DNA of 64,000 bases, from contig NC_061122.1 in assembly GCF_002878395.1 (NCBI RefSeq), positions 75,535,294-75,599,293 on the forward strand, in the 5' to 3' direction. The notes below the pieces were generated by a model. The model was not told where the DNA came from. It saw only the letters and a list, made by a program, of their open reading frames with translations, and made no database searches. Both the position numbers and the translations under genes were made by a program. Source of the DNA: Capsicum annuum. Its lineage: Eukaryota; Streptophyta; Magnoliopsida; Solanales; Solanaceae. Every line of letters begins with the position of its first letter. The first letter of the stretch is position 1. Positions 48,991 to 59,560 of this stretch are shown piece by piece.

Positions 48991-50634
48991 TTAAATGCTT
49001 ATTTTATTCCCTTCATTTTCATGTGAAATTTCATAAAGTCCGCAAAAAGGAAAATTATTTTTATAAAATTCTTTTAGTAAAACATTTTGCTCCTTAAGCT
49101 TAAACCTAATCTTCTACAAAAAATAGCTTACGCCTTTGCTCTATATTTGTAAATCCCTAAATTAGTTAGCTAGGTGGGACTTTCAATCGACGACCCGCAT
49201 GGAATTATCAATGATCTGGTAGTTGTATGTTCTTTCAAGGAATTTTTTTGTTCATTATTAGTAAGTTCTCACACAACTTTGACCTATTTTTTTGGATTTT
49301 TCTTTTTAGGATTTTTGCTTTAATTTTAGCTTTGATTTTTTTTTGTTGGATGTTTCATTTTAGTGATAAAGTTGTATTTGGGTTTGGTAGTTGATACCAA
49401 CTTATGTGAAACCAAAGTATAGTGTTTGTTATAGTCATCAAATATTTGATATGTTGATATTTAATTTGATTTTCTGATTGTCCACATGAATAGGCATTAG
49501 TTGTCTAGGGTCTATTTAAATTAAACTTGTTTTTTTTATTAGCTTGTAAATAATTGTGACTTATTACAACTCATGATATGTCCTTATTCTTAAATTTGTA
49601 GAAATATTTGATGTAGGGAGGAAAGTTCAATACTACATGAGACATGATTTCGTCGAAACTTTCTATTTTTAATCATTTTTATTTCTGGGCCTTCTGTCTC
49701 TCATCTATTCATCTCTTACTATAATTCTTACCTATGATTTTTTCCAATATGGTACTCCAAATATTCTATTAATTTGTTTTGTTAATGGTATGCCGAAAGT
49801 TGACAAAAAATACATAGATAATTACAGTAAATCATAAACAGAGCTCATACCCGTGGGAGGTAAGTACCATTTGCTAGTATAATGTTGAAGATGTCCATGT
49901 AATTAGTTGAGTAAAGCACAAGCTATCTCGGATATAACGGTTATAGGAGGAATCGAGTCGGATTGTTATAGAGGATTCATTATCAACTGCTTTGGAATTG
50001 AAATATAGTTGATTGATTGAACAAATAACAATAATAGTAATGTAACTGATACGCTGCACTGGTAGGAAACTAATGGTATGTTAATTGATTGGTAGACAAG
50101 TTTATAGCAATATTTGATATAATTTTTTTTATGCAAAAGAATATATATTTATTCTTCCCAGCAATAGACAACTACTTAAAACTGATGGTGTCGCCCATTC
50201 TATCTAATAACTTAATCTCCTTTACTGTTTCACAAATTGAATAGAATGGATATTAAATATTCATAGAGTCAACCCTAAATAGGGTGCACTGAGGAACTAT
50301 TGTTAGTTGTGTTTGCATTAACTAAATGTAATTTTTATAATAACGAACATCCACATCCAATCTCAAGGATGGTGTACGAGTCACCAATGGATGAAAAGTG
50401 GGAAAGAGAACTGTTAGACTCTTGGTTAGAGGTTTTGGGAGGTCGAGTTTTAATCTGAAAAAAACTAAACATAATTTCTAATAATTAAATAAATAACAAA
50501 TCCTAGTGATGTTAAGGATTTAACAAAAAAGTATTCATTTTTAAGATGGTATGGACCATGGATTTCAGATTCTATATAATTTGTATGGTAGCGTATACTA
50601 TAGTTGTTAATACTACTAACTTTTGATTTTCTAG
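48991..50634. other. CACTA interior, unassigned
   Basis: AT-rich sequence with no recognised exon. Some of it could be captured 5' sequence or introns of the TFB1-like gene that follows, but I have no direct evidence. Confidence 0.4.
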
Positions 50635-52398
50635 TTTGTCCTTTTTATGGTGTGTAAACCGAAGAACGATTCTTTTTTATGCCAAATGACCCAACATTAA
50701 CAACAAAGCTTAATGTGGAGTTCAATTTGATTAAAGGTACTTTTGTGTATCCTTTGTCCCTTCATGACTCTTGAATTCTCTCTTCTGCCTCTCTCTTATT
50801 CTCTCTCTCTTCATGCCATAAGTTTTGCAAGAAAGGTAGTAATAAGGCTCTACTTAATCTTACATAAGATCAGGTTTGGATTTATTATTACCAAAAAATT
50901 CTACTTGTGATCCCTTTATTAAGAGAGCGTGACTATTTCTTTCTGTGTCTGGTGAAGTCTAGAAATAGTAGACTGATCCCAGTATTAGTGAAGTCTATGA
51001 ACTGCTAACTTATCTAAGTACTACAAATAAATGTGTTCCAATTTATCTCATTTTTAGGGTAGAAATTATCTTTTTGAGTTTGATAGCTTCCCTGACAGTG
51101 ACAAGTGTCAGGCTTTTTTTGGTTAGTCTTTATGAAATTCATTGACTCATCCAATTGTTTCATCACTTAGATAAGAGTGGACCATTCTACTTCAAATATG
51201 TGAACACTTGAAATATACTGGACTTTATTGTATTTACGTGTCTCATTGTTGATTCTTTCTAATGGTGTATGATCAAATATATTTTCTCTTTGTTTACATT
51301 TGTAGTATGGTTGTACTTGAATATTCTAAAGATTTAGTCATTAATAAAAAAGGTTCAAACATGTTGGCACTCGTATATGTAAGATTTTGAGTTTGTTCAT
51401 TTACCTATTTTATCGTTGGATTTTCCTTTGGGCCTAGAAATATTGAATTGAAACTCAGTAAAGTCACTGGTCCTTTAGTAGATTTTTGTTTAAAGGAGGA
51501 TACAAGAGAATATATAAAATGGTGGGAAAGGGCTGAGCCCAGCCCTTTCATGGTATTGAGTAATTAGTAATACTTTACTCTATAATTTCCTTACTCCTTC
51601 ATGCAAGTGTGGTTGGCTTGGTGCTGAACTTGAGCTAAGATATTGCAGCATAAAATCTCCATTTCACATATATATAATTGACATAAATTATTTGAAGTCC
51701 AGTTGGATTTTTAATAAATTTTATGAGTGAAGCCTTAGTTTTCTGCCTAGTGATTTTTGTCACCCAACTTGCATTGTTGTCTCTAGGATAAGATAGCAAA
51801 ATCAGATAATAACCTCTTAAGGCTTTAAGATTTTTTTCGCTATATTATATTACTAGTTAAACACCAATTAACTCATTAAATATTATGCAGTTACTCTATG
51901 ATAACCTGCATTAGACATTTGAAGTTTATATTTTAACATTATACATTTTATTATAAACTTGTTTACCCTTGAACAGCCTTAGCAATTGCAGATTGTAGGG
52001 AAGTGGGGAGAGCTACTTCCAAAAAACCTACGATTCCACATGAGGAGTATCTCCGTGCCACAAAAATGGGGCATTAGATTATGGTATGGAAGGAGAACAT
52101 GTGAATGGAACTTTTCTCTTGTTAAATTTTACGGAAGGCAGGGGCCTTTTCTAGATCTCTTTTGTTATACTAGCTAATGCTGTAAATGTGTCTTGAGACT
52201 GTAACTACTTTATCTAAAATCTGCAGCTATTGTTGCTAATTTTCTTTCTTAAATTGGCATCTTATCTTCTTATTTTCATTTCTTGTCTTGTTGATATCCT
52301 TAATAGGTGTAAGTGGTGGCAGTGAATTGCAGAAACTCCACAAGCACTTGGTCATTGGTGGTACTCTGTCAGAGGCTGAATGTTGGGCCACTAGAAAG
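50635..52398 (+). pseudogene. TFB1: Captured fragment of TFIIH subunit TFB1 (p62) gene
   Basis: Five collinear exon-like blocks resemble the plant TFIIH core subunit TFB1, which acts in the nucleus in transcription initiation and nucleotide excision repair. They are: about 50635-50736, TEERFFFMPNDPTLTTKLNV and EFNLIK, start of the PH-like domain, donor GGTACT; 50817-50873, HKFCKKGSNKALLNLT, a stop, then DQ; 51058-51121, GRNYLFEFDSFPDSDKCQAF, with acceptor TTTTTAG and donor GTTAGT; 51992-52100, a poor match, KKPTIPHEEYLRATKMGH, the linker; and 52323-52398, ELQKLHKHLVIGGTLSEAEC then WATRK, first BSD domain, donor GTTAGT. Introns and splice sites are retained, so the capture was from genomic DNA. 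Stops and the missing remainder make it non-coding for TFB1. Similarity was recognised by eye. Confidence 0.75.
51526..51549. repeat. Perfect 10-bp inverted repeat with 4-base loop
   Basis: GAAAGGGCTG and CAGCCCTTTC flank AGCC, inside the long intron-like stretch between the third and fourth TFB1-like blocks. It could be the tip of a small nested element or a chance palindrome. Confidence 0.7.
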
Positions 52399-52899
52399 GT
52401 TAGTAAGTAGAAAAACTTTGTTAAATAGATTATTTCTCATAAACATAGTTAATCACTGTGTTACGCTAAAAGTTTTATGCTGTACCTTGAATCCTTCTAT
52501 TGCAGATAGCGGTTGCTTTCTATAGACTTAATAGTTACAGAAACTGACTGAGCAAACTGAAAACAAGAAACCAAAATAGTGGGTCGCTTCAAAAAATGAC
52601 ATGTGGATTGTAAAACCATTATCCAATTGTATGGTAAGAAGAAAACAATCTCCCCATTTGTCACCATACTTGCGTGTGTAACGGGTTACATTTTTTATGA
52701 TAGGATGCTATTTTTACCTTTCCAAGATATATCTAAGGCATAGTGATTTTCTTCAATTCAATTAGATGATACTGCTATGAGCATTGTGCTTAGATTAATT
52801 GGATCTTTGGTTCAGTGATAAAATACAAAATCTGTGCCTGTTTAGCCATAGATTTTTGAAGTTGTAGATTGCCTTTGTGCCATAGGATGTGTTTCAAGT
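52399..52899. other. CACTA interior between the two captured genes
   Basis: No exon recognised. TTCTATTGCAG at about 52495-52505 looks like a splice acceptor, but what follows does not read as TFB1. The junction between the two captured loci must lie somewhere here. Confidence 0.45.
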
Positions 52900-53693
52900 T
52901 AGAGTCTTCAGTCACCTATAGATACCCTTATCTATCTACAAGAAATAAAACAGATTCAAATACAAAATACATGAAAAAGTTAAAATCGCAACCAAAAAAC
53001 TAAGATGATATAAACCTGAAGTTTTTATCCATTATGACTACGTCTACATTCTTCTTTTTAGCCTCTTGTAATCCTTGCTGAGCTATTTTAGTAGTTTTTA
53101 CAGTTTTTCCTGCTGTATAAATAGGCACATCAACCTATTCCCCCACTAATCAGTGAACATGAGAATGAATAAAGTTCTGTTTAGATATTCTGGTACTTGT
53201 AAATACGATAATTTATATGAGTAGATGGTAAATATTTGAAAGAACTGAACATAACATCTAAAATGGAATGACATATGATATTATTATTGCCTAAGTGATA
53301 CGACATACCTGTTCAACTAAAATAATGAATTGGTCAATAGCAGTAGGTCTATACACGTCTCCAGCAATCAGCCATCAACTTTTACCCTGCAAATCATACA
53401 ACCAATTCTCATCATTGGTTTGGAATGCATACCTTTAATATTAGAAGGTATACAAAAAAATGCAGGTTCAACGACTATATATAGAAATGATAATAACATG
53501 GAGAGAGAGGTGAAAGAAAGGTTAGGAAGGGATTAACAGAAGGTGAAGTTTGGAAGTGCAACTGCTTTTTTAGATATAAAGTGAATTTTAAGCTAATAGT
53601 TGTCTTCTCAACAACTTATAAATTGGCTAGTAGTATTACGGTGGTTCCATATTTAGCATAAACCAGTTCAGAGACTTCTCTACCCATCAGTTT
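52900..53693 (-). pseudogene. cpSRP54: Captured fragment of chloroplast SRP54 gene
   Basis: Four collinear exons on the minus strand match the GTPase domain of chloroplast SRP54, the stromal protein that targets light-harvesting and other proteins to thylakoids. In order: 53693-53562, KLMGREVSELVYAKYGTT then VILLANL, a stop, VVEKTT, the P-loop exon ending YLKKQ; 53386-53309, GKS, a stop, WLIAGDVYRPTAIDQF, ending VEQ with donor GTATGT; 53134-53016, [36 protein letters not shown]; and from 52935, acceptor TTGTAG then IDKGI. The P-loop GxxGxGKTT is spoiled (VVEKTT). The third exon lacks a few codons after IMD. Introns are present, so this is a genomic capture. It runs opposite to the TFB1 fragment. 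Confidence 0.85.
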
Positions 53694-54719
53694 CCACAGA
53701 GACAGAGAGTCAGATAAGTAAGTGTGTGCATGTTGAATACATTCAGCATGTTGATAAAAAGCTCAAACATCCATATTTCAATCTATGGTTCTGCTTTGTC
53801 CTCAAAGCATGTCTGATCTCTGATTTCCTTTCTGTTCGAAGGACTAAAAATGTAGGCATCAATATTGTCATCCAAATCCTTTCCAACTTCCTTTATAAGT
53901 ACCAAAAAGGCCAGGCTGGTGTAGTCACGCAAATCTTTTTATCTTTATTTCACCCAAACCAAAGATTCATTAGCTCAATTTCAATTGTTCTTTAAGTTTT
54001 ATCATCTCACATTTGGATTTTTGTATTTCTGTCTAACCATGATTGGTTGATTTGCCTCTCTACTAGTTAACTTATATGTGGTTTATGTACTTATTTTCTC
54101 ATTTACTCCTGTACTATTATTATTGTGTTATTGTATATTGTAACTAACAAAAAATTAAATGAAATCAAGTACCATGAAACTAATATGTTTTATACCCTAA
54201 AGCCCTTTCCAAGACCAATATCAACCATATATTTGTCTAGATGATTAAGTTATAGTTTATTCAACATTATATTAAACTGTTGGCTGTCTTGATTTGCTCC
54301 TAGATGTGAACTAGGAATTGCATTATTTTGTTTTGGAATAGTCCTTTTTATGTTGTTATTTATGTGAAAATTTATAGTATTTGTTCCCTTTTTATAGGTG
54401 TCCAAAATAAAGAAAGAGTTGAAGAAAATGATAAAGACATTGACCTTACTTGAGAAGATTTTTGGGTTGTGGATAAATGCTCTAATATCAATAGTTTATT
54501 GTTTAATTTCTTGAAACTTATCATGACTAAAACTTGCCAGTATGTAAATACTTAACCAATCATTTGTACTTGATTACAATTTACCTCTGGGTTTAAATTC
54601 TTATATTCTTGAATATTTTGAATTATGAGTTATTAATGAATGATTTTGTTTTGTAATGTGTATATATTATGTTATAATTTATTATATGTTTAAATAAAAA
54701 TTTACATTAGTACGAATAT
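53694..54719. other. CACTA interior right of the SRP54 fragment
   Basis: An open stretch at 53726-53995 on the plus strand (89 codons) has no recognisable family and is probably chance. The rest is AT-rich. More SRP54 5' exons would be expected here on the minus strand, but I could not recognise any. Confidence 0.4.
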
Positions 54720-55265
54720 TTATATTAATCGTTTCAATTTAATAACATGTGACAATCATTGTTGCAATGGATCAATAAACCATTGCAATAGGTAGTTAAG
54801 AAGCATTGAAATAGAATAACAAAAGTGTCGCAATCGATGCTATTGCAACGGTTTAATGTCGCTGCTATAAAATCTATTGTAACAGTTAGTAACCATTGCA
54901 ATAGATGAAAATAGGTGTTCCAATAATTAATTCAATAGTTGTAATAGGTACTCAAAAATCATTGGACCAGAATAAAAAAAGCATCACAATATAGGATATT
55001 GCAACGGTTAGCAACCGTTGCAATAGATAGATGAAAATAAGTGTCACAATAAGTAAAAACATAACCGTCGCAATAGGTCAATGTATGGCGACGGTTTCTG
55101 ACAACCATCACCATAGCTTTATCTATGGCGACAGTTTAGACAATTGTTGCATAAACCATTGCCATAGACCTATTTCAACGCCCACCTATGGTACGCTTGT
55201 TGAACTGTTGCAGTAGAGCTATGGCAACGGTCTTGTTCTCTATTGCAACGGTTTTGCAATCGTAA
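54720..55265. repeat. CACTA right subterminal repeat region
   Basis: At least fifteen copies of words like CTATTGCAACGGTT and CCATTGCAATAG occur in alternating orientation. It is much longer than the left arm and would fold into stem-loops if transcribed. Confidence 0.8.
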
Positions 55266-55289
55266 CCATAGCAATAATTTCTAGTAGTG
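55266..55289 (-). repeat. CACTA terminal inverted repeat, right
   Basis: The minus strand reads CACTACTAGAAATTATTG... It is closer to the common CACTA consensus than the left end. Confidence 0.85.
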
Positions 55290-56090
55290 GGTCTCCTACC
55301 ATACAATGACTCAAAAGGGGCCATCCCAATGATAGAATGATAACTATTATTGTAAGCAAACTCTTCAACAGGTAGATGCTCAACCTAATTACCACCATAA
55401 TCAATAACACATGCACAAAGCATCTCTTCAATGTCTGAATACTCTTTTCTTCTTGTTTATTTATCTGTGGATGAAAAGCAGTACTTAGAATAACCTTAGT
55501 ACCCAACTCCTTCTGAAACAACCGCCAAAAGTGAGTTCAAAATTACATATCACGATCATAGATAATCAAAATAGGTACCCCATGCAGCTTCACAGCCTCT
55601 TGAAGATACACCTCGCATAAGCCTCATTCGAAAAATTAGTCCTTACTGGAATGAAGTAAGATGACTTTATCATCCTGTCCACGATGATCCAAACTAGATC
55701 AAATTAATTCCGAGATTGAGGAAGACCAATAATGAAATCCATATTCACCACTTCCTATATACATTCCTGCAATTTAATTTCCTAATACATGCCTCCAGAC
55801 CTTCTGTCCTCAACTATCACTTGTTGACACATTATACACTTGGCCAAAAAATGAGTCACATCCCTCTTAATGCCATTCCACCAATACTTTAATTTTAGAT
55901 CATGATAAATTTTGGTCAAATCGGGATGAACAGCGTAGCACAATGTACGAGACTCAACCAATACTTTTTACCGCAAACAAATGACATCAGGAACACATAA
56001 CCTACCTTGTTATTTCAAGGTACCATAATGAATAATCGCAAACACCATTACCCTTACACCTACATCACCCTTGATTTTAATTTATACAAT
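55290..56090 (-). pseudogene. Integrase zinc and core part
   Basis: Right to left: zinc-region traces (KFIMI at about 55910, then GMALRGM, WPSV, CVNK), followed by VNMDFIIGLPQSRN-like core at about 55745-55700 and NLIWIIVDRMIKSSYFIPVR. Later come TKVILSTAFHPQI and EEFAYNNSYHSIIGMAPFES at about 55365-55310, just before the CACTA element. Several frameshifts and stops are present. Confidence 0.8.
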
Positions 56091-56199
56091 ATCTAGCATT
56101 TTCTTTTCCTTGATCTATACACCAAGAGATGACCACAACACTTCCTGTACCGACAGATCACTATTCTCAGAGTCAAAAAGGAGAACTCCAAGACTATCC

Positions 56200-56740
56200 G
56201 AGTGGTGAACATCCTTAATTAAATCCCACCTCTCCTTATCAATATGAGCTAAACTACCCATGGAAAACCTACTAAAAGCGTTAACAACAACATTAGCTTT
56301 ACCTGGATGTTAATGAAGACTCATGTCATAGTCTTTAAGAAGCTAAAGGCATCTCCTCTACCTGAGATTCAGCCCTTTCTAAGTCAACACATATTGTAGA
56401 CTCTTACGATTAGAAAATATGTCCACATGCACTAAATATAAATAGTGCTACCAGATTTTCAATGCAAACACCACGACTAAAATTTCAAAATCATGAGTAG
56501 GATAATTCCTCTCATGCACATTTAACTGCCTAGAAGCATAGGCAATCACCTTGCTATGCTACATAAAAACACAATCAAGTCTTGCCCAAGATGCATCATA
56601 TTAAACTACAAAACCCTTATTGCCTTCAGGCAAAGTCAAAACTGGTGTCAAAGATAGCTTACACTTTAGTTTTTGAAAACTACCCTCACAAGTATCTAAC
56701 CAAGAGAACTTTTTATTCTTTTAAGTCAACTTAGTTAATG
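56200..56740 (-). pseudogene. RNase H remnant
   Basis: Frameshifted traces of the gypsy RNase H domain lie between RT and integrase, in the expected place (for example the VLTLPEG- and [23 protein letters not shown] regions at about 56640 and 56520). It is heavily mutated and the catalytic residues cannot be traced with confidence. Confidence 0.65.
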
Positions 56741-56899
56741 GGGTAGCTAGAGTCAAAAAAATCTCCACAAACCTCCTATAATGCCTTACTAAATCCAAGA
56801 AGCGTCAAATGTTAGTTAGAGTCATAGGTCAATTCTACTTCTTAACAATCGCCACCTTTTGTGGATCCTCCATGATCCCCTCACTATTAATAATATGAC

Positions 56900-57480
56900 C
56901 TAAAAAACAAAAGCATTCAACAAGAATTCGTAGTTTGAGAATTTAGACTACAACTGTTGCTCTTTCAAGGTCTGTAACACCACACGAAGGTGATTGGCAT
57001 GATCCACCTCACCCTTAGAATATAATAGGATGTCATCGATGAAGAAAATATGAAACTGACGGAAGACCCTTTTCATTAAATCAATGAATGACGTTGGGGC
57101 ATTGTTCAAACCGAAGGACATAACTAAGAACTCAAAGTGCCCATTTCGAGTACAAAAAGTCATCTTTGGTTTATCCACATCCCTAATCTTTAGATGATAA
57201 TACCTATATCAAAGATCTATCGTAAAAATAATTTGGCACCTTACAACTCATCAAACAAGTCATCTATCCTCGGATAAGGATACTTGTTCTTAATTGTCAC
57301 CTTATTCAACTGTCGATAATCAATAAACATAAAAAAGGAACCATCCATCTTATGAATGAGTAACACTGGTGCACCTCACAAGGATATATTAGGATAGAGA
57401 AAGCCCTTATCAAAATAAACCTTAAACCTTGAGTTCCTCCTTGAGTACCCTCAACTCAGCCGGAGCCATTTTATAAGAAG
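56900..57480 (-). pseudogene. pol: Reverse transcriptase remnant
   Basis: The domain opens near MAPAELRVLKEELKV (57467-57423). An open stretch at 57178-56948 reads [38 protein letters not shown], then [20 protein letters not shown]. The catalytic FIDD box is intact, although about four codons before it are missing compared with its relatives. Stops and frameshifts elsewhere inactivate it. Confidence 0.85.
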
Positions 57481-57689
57481 GAAAAGATATTGGACGAGTG
57501 TCCGCATGCAAGTCAATCCAAAACTCAATCTCCGTATCTAGAGAAACACCCGGAAGATCATAAAAAAAAAACTCAAGAAACTCATTCATCTGCAAAATTT
57601 AATGTTAAGAAGGACATTCTAAGTTAGAGTCTTTAACCGAAACAGAATGATAAAGACTCCCATTAGAGATTATTCTACAATCTCCAAGA

Positions 57690-58020
57690 TATGATATAAA
57701 CATTCCCTTACCATCTTCTCATTTAATAACTGAATAATTAGGGAACTTAAATACAACATTATGGGTCCAACATTCTCAGGACGCATTGCACTAGTGTAAC
57801 CAATCAATCCTCAAAATGATATAAAAATTCACCAAATCTAAATTGAACAAATCCACCAAATTCTCCTTATTACCAACTGATACCACACACCTCCTTTAGA
57901 CTCTATTAGCAAACATCGAGTCTCTAATCGAGTTAGAAATAGGAAAATGACTTGAAATAACCTCTGGATTAAAACCAAAACACATAGCCATAAATGGAGT
58001 CACACAAGAGAGAGTGGACA
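57690..58020 (-). pseudogene. Retropepsin-like protease remnant
   Basis: Right to left: MYHIHDSVSTLSCVTPFMAM, then GFNPEVISSHFPISNSIRD and SVGNKENLVDLFNLDLVNFY, ending ILRIDWLHQCNA. The active-site D-x-G is now D-S-V. There is a stop after NRV. Normal role: polyprotein processing. Confidence 0.75.
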
Positions 58021-58079
58021 CCGAATCATGTATATGATACATTTCACGAGAAAGGATTTGTAACATTCTTGTAACGACA

Positions 58080-59345
58080 TGAAATGATGCCTTCTACTCC
58101 TGTCGAGTAGCAAGAGAATATAACTTATTCTGGCCTGTTCTTGTACTAGAAGCAGAAATCAATGAAGAAACAGTACCATTTTGTGCAGGAGTAGATGAAA
58201 AGGTAATCAAAACCGTATTCGCTCCTGAAGCAACCTTCCAAATTAGATAGTTTCTAAGCATATGGCCTAGCGGATGATATTTGAAGAACCTGTACCTCCC
58301 CTCATAGCAAAAACCCCGATACAACCAATCGTAGATCCTGTAAGGAGGACATGATAAGGCTTACAGAACCCCACTAATCTAACATTGGGTACCCTGTGCT
58401 CGAAAGTAATTGCCACACTGCTAATGCTTATTACCCGACTATTTGGGTATGGAGAACTAGTAGTAGGGAACGAACGAAAACTCCGCTAATTTTACTTTGG
58501 CCACTTTCCACTATCTCAACTACTTTTCTATTGTCCACCCTGCTTAGAGAACCTAAACTTCTTACCCTACCTTTCACCTATTTCATCCTGCTTTCTCTTT
58601 TCTTTCTTATCCTATAGTATATGAAAAAACAACCTAGAATTATCCATGTCCTTGATTAATAATACTGTCCTTCTTTAAAGGATCAACTCACTAGATAGTC
58701 TTGAACAAAGCTTTCTCATCCTAGCCCTTACATCAGGCACCAATTCCAAAGCATACCTAGATAACTAGTGAAATATCAAGGCATATTCCTTGATCGACAT
58801 TTTTCCCAATTTATAATTAACCTTAAATCCTGAGGAATGAAGCAGTTTCGAAGTGTATTAGAGAATGCCTCCCATAAATATGACTCATCAACCTGAACCC
58901 TTTCTGAATTCCATTCCTCATACCATTAGTATGAGATATCCTTTAGATAATAGGCAGCAAAATTCATCCCTTCCACATTCGTGGCAAGCATTATCTTGAA
59001 GATCTTTTTAATCTTATCCAGATAACCCTGAGAATCCTCATCCACCTTAACACCAGTAAAACTTAAAGGACTCACCCTCCTAAACTAGCTAACCTTTAGA
59101 GGATGCAATACCAGATGTACTACGCTCAACGTAAGAACCTACCAATTAAGCAATCACATGAATTGACAAACAAAACTCCATATTCGTTAGGTCATCCTAA
59201 GGTGGAATAGATGGAATCTGTGGAACTCGAAAAACATTAGGGACTAGACACACAGATCAAGTATGGATTCCCTGAGTAGAGTGTGTCCTATCTACATTTT
59301 CACCTATTGATATAGATGAATTTTCATGAGTTTCAGACCATCAAG
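58080..59345 (-). pseudogene. gag: gag remnant
   Basis: The start near 59345 reads MP, a stop, then WSETHENSSIS. The capsid region reads SFKFTGVKVDEDSQGYLDKI at about 59070-59010, after a frameshift, then MLATNVEGMNFAAYYLKDIS and WYEEWNSERVQVDESYLWEA. The zinc knuckle at about 58290-58240 reads RFFKYHPLGHMLRNY, with the cysteines replaced. A tail to 58094 ends RTGQNKLYSLATRQE, the usual gag end of this clade. Confidence 0.8.
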
Positions 59346-59544
59346 GCATGATCTGAAAGATAAGAAAATAAAAATTAGAATAATCCAATACCTTAGACTC
59401 CATGCTTTAAAATAGAACACCAAGTAGAGAAGCATTTCTAAAATGCCTTGTAGCCTCTCTCTTATGAGTGTGGCGCACTACACACCCTTAAAAGAAACTG
59501 TAGTCAATACTACATTGTGGATTCATACTTAACCATAAAGTTAA

Positions 59545-59557
59545 GGCTTTAATACCA
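59545..59557 (-). promoter_or_regulatory. Primer binding site, initiator Met tRNA, minus strand
   Basis: The minus strand reads TGGTATTAAAGCC against TGGTATCAGAGCC: 11 of 13 positions, the changes being C to T and G to A. It lies three bases after the LTR end. Confidence 0.8.
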
Positions 59558-59560
59558 TCT

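Larger units (their letters stand above)
48808..55289. mobile_element. CACTA (En/Spm-type) transposon carrying host gene fragments
   Basis: A 6482-bp insertion has CACTAC at 48808 and GTAGTG at 55289. The terminal inverted repeats match at 18 of the first 24 positions (CACTAC..GAAATTA..). Subterminal arms are filled with CTATTGCAACGG-like words in both orientations, typical of CACTA elements. It lies within one integrase codon run of a gypsy element; coding wording resumes in phase on the other side. A perfect 3-bp target duplication is not present: flanks are CCT and GGT, with AGG/AGA two bases away on the minus strand. I find no transposase domain. The interior instead holds intron-containing fragments of TFB1 (plus) and chloroplast SRP54 (minus). 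Confidence 0.85.

Noticed and set aside
50784..50812. CT-rich tract as a microsatellite or promoter element
   Set aside because: Better explained as the polypyrimidine tract before the second TFB1-like exon.
53726..53995. 89-codon open stretch on the plus strand in the CACTA element
   Set aside because: No family resemblance, no plausible codon pattern, and it overlaps the region where minus-strand SRP54 introns are expected.
48805..55292. Exact 3-bp target duplication for the CACTA element
   Set aside because: Immediate flanks are CCT and GGT; an AGG/AGA pair exists only if two extra bases are allowed, so I do not claim a clean duplication.
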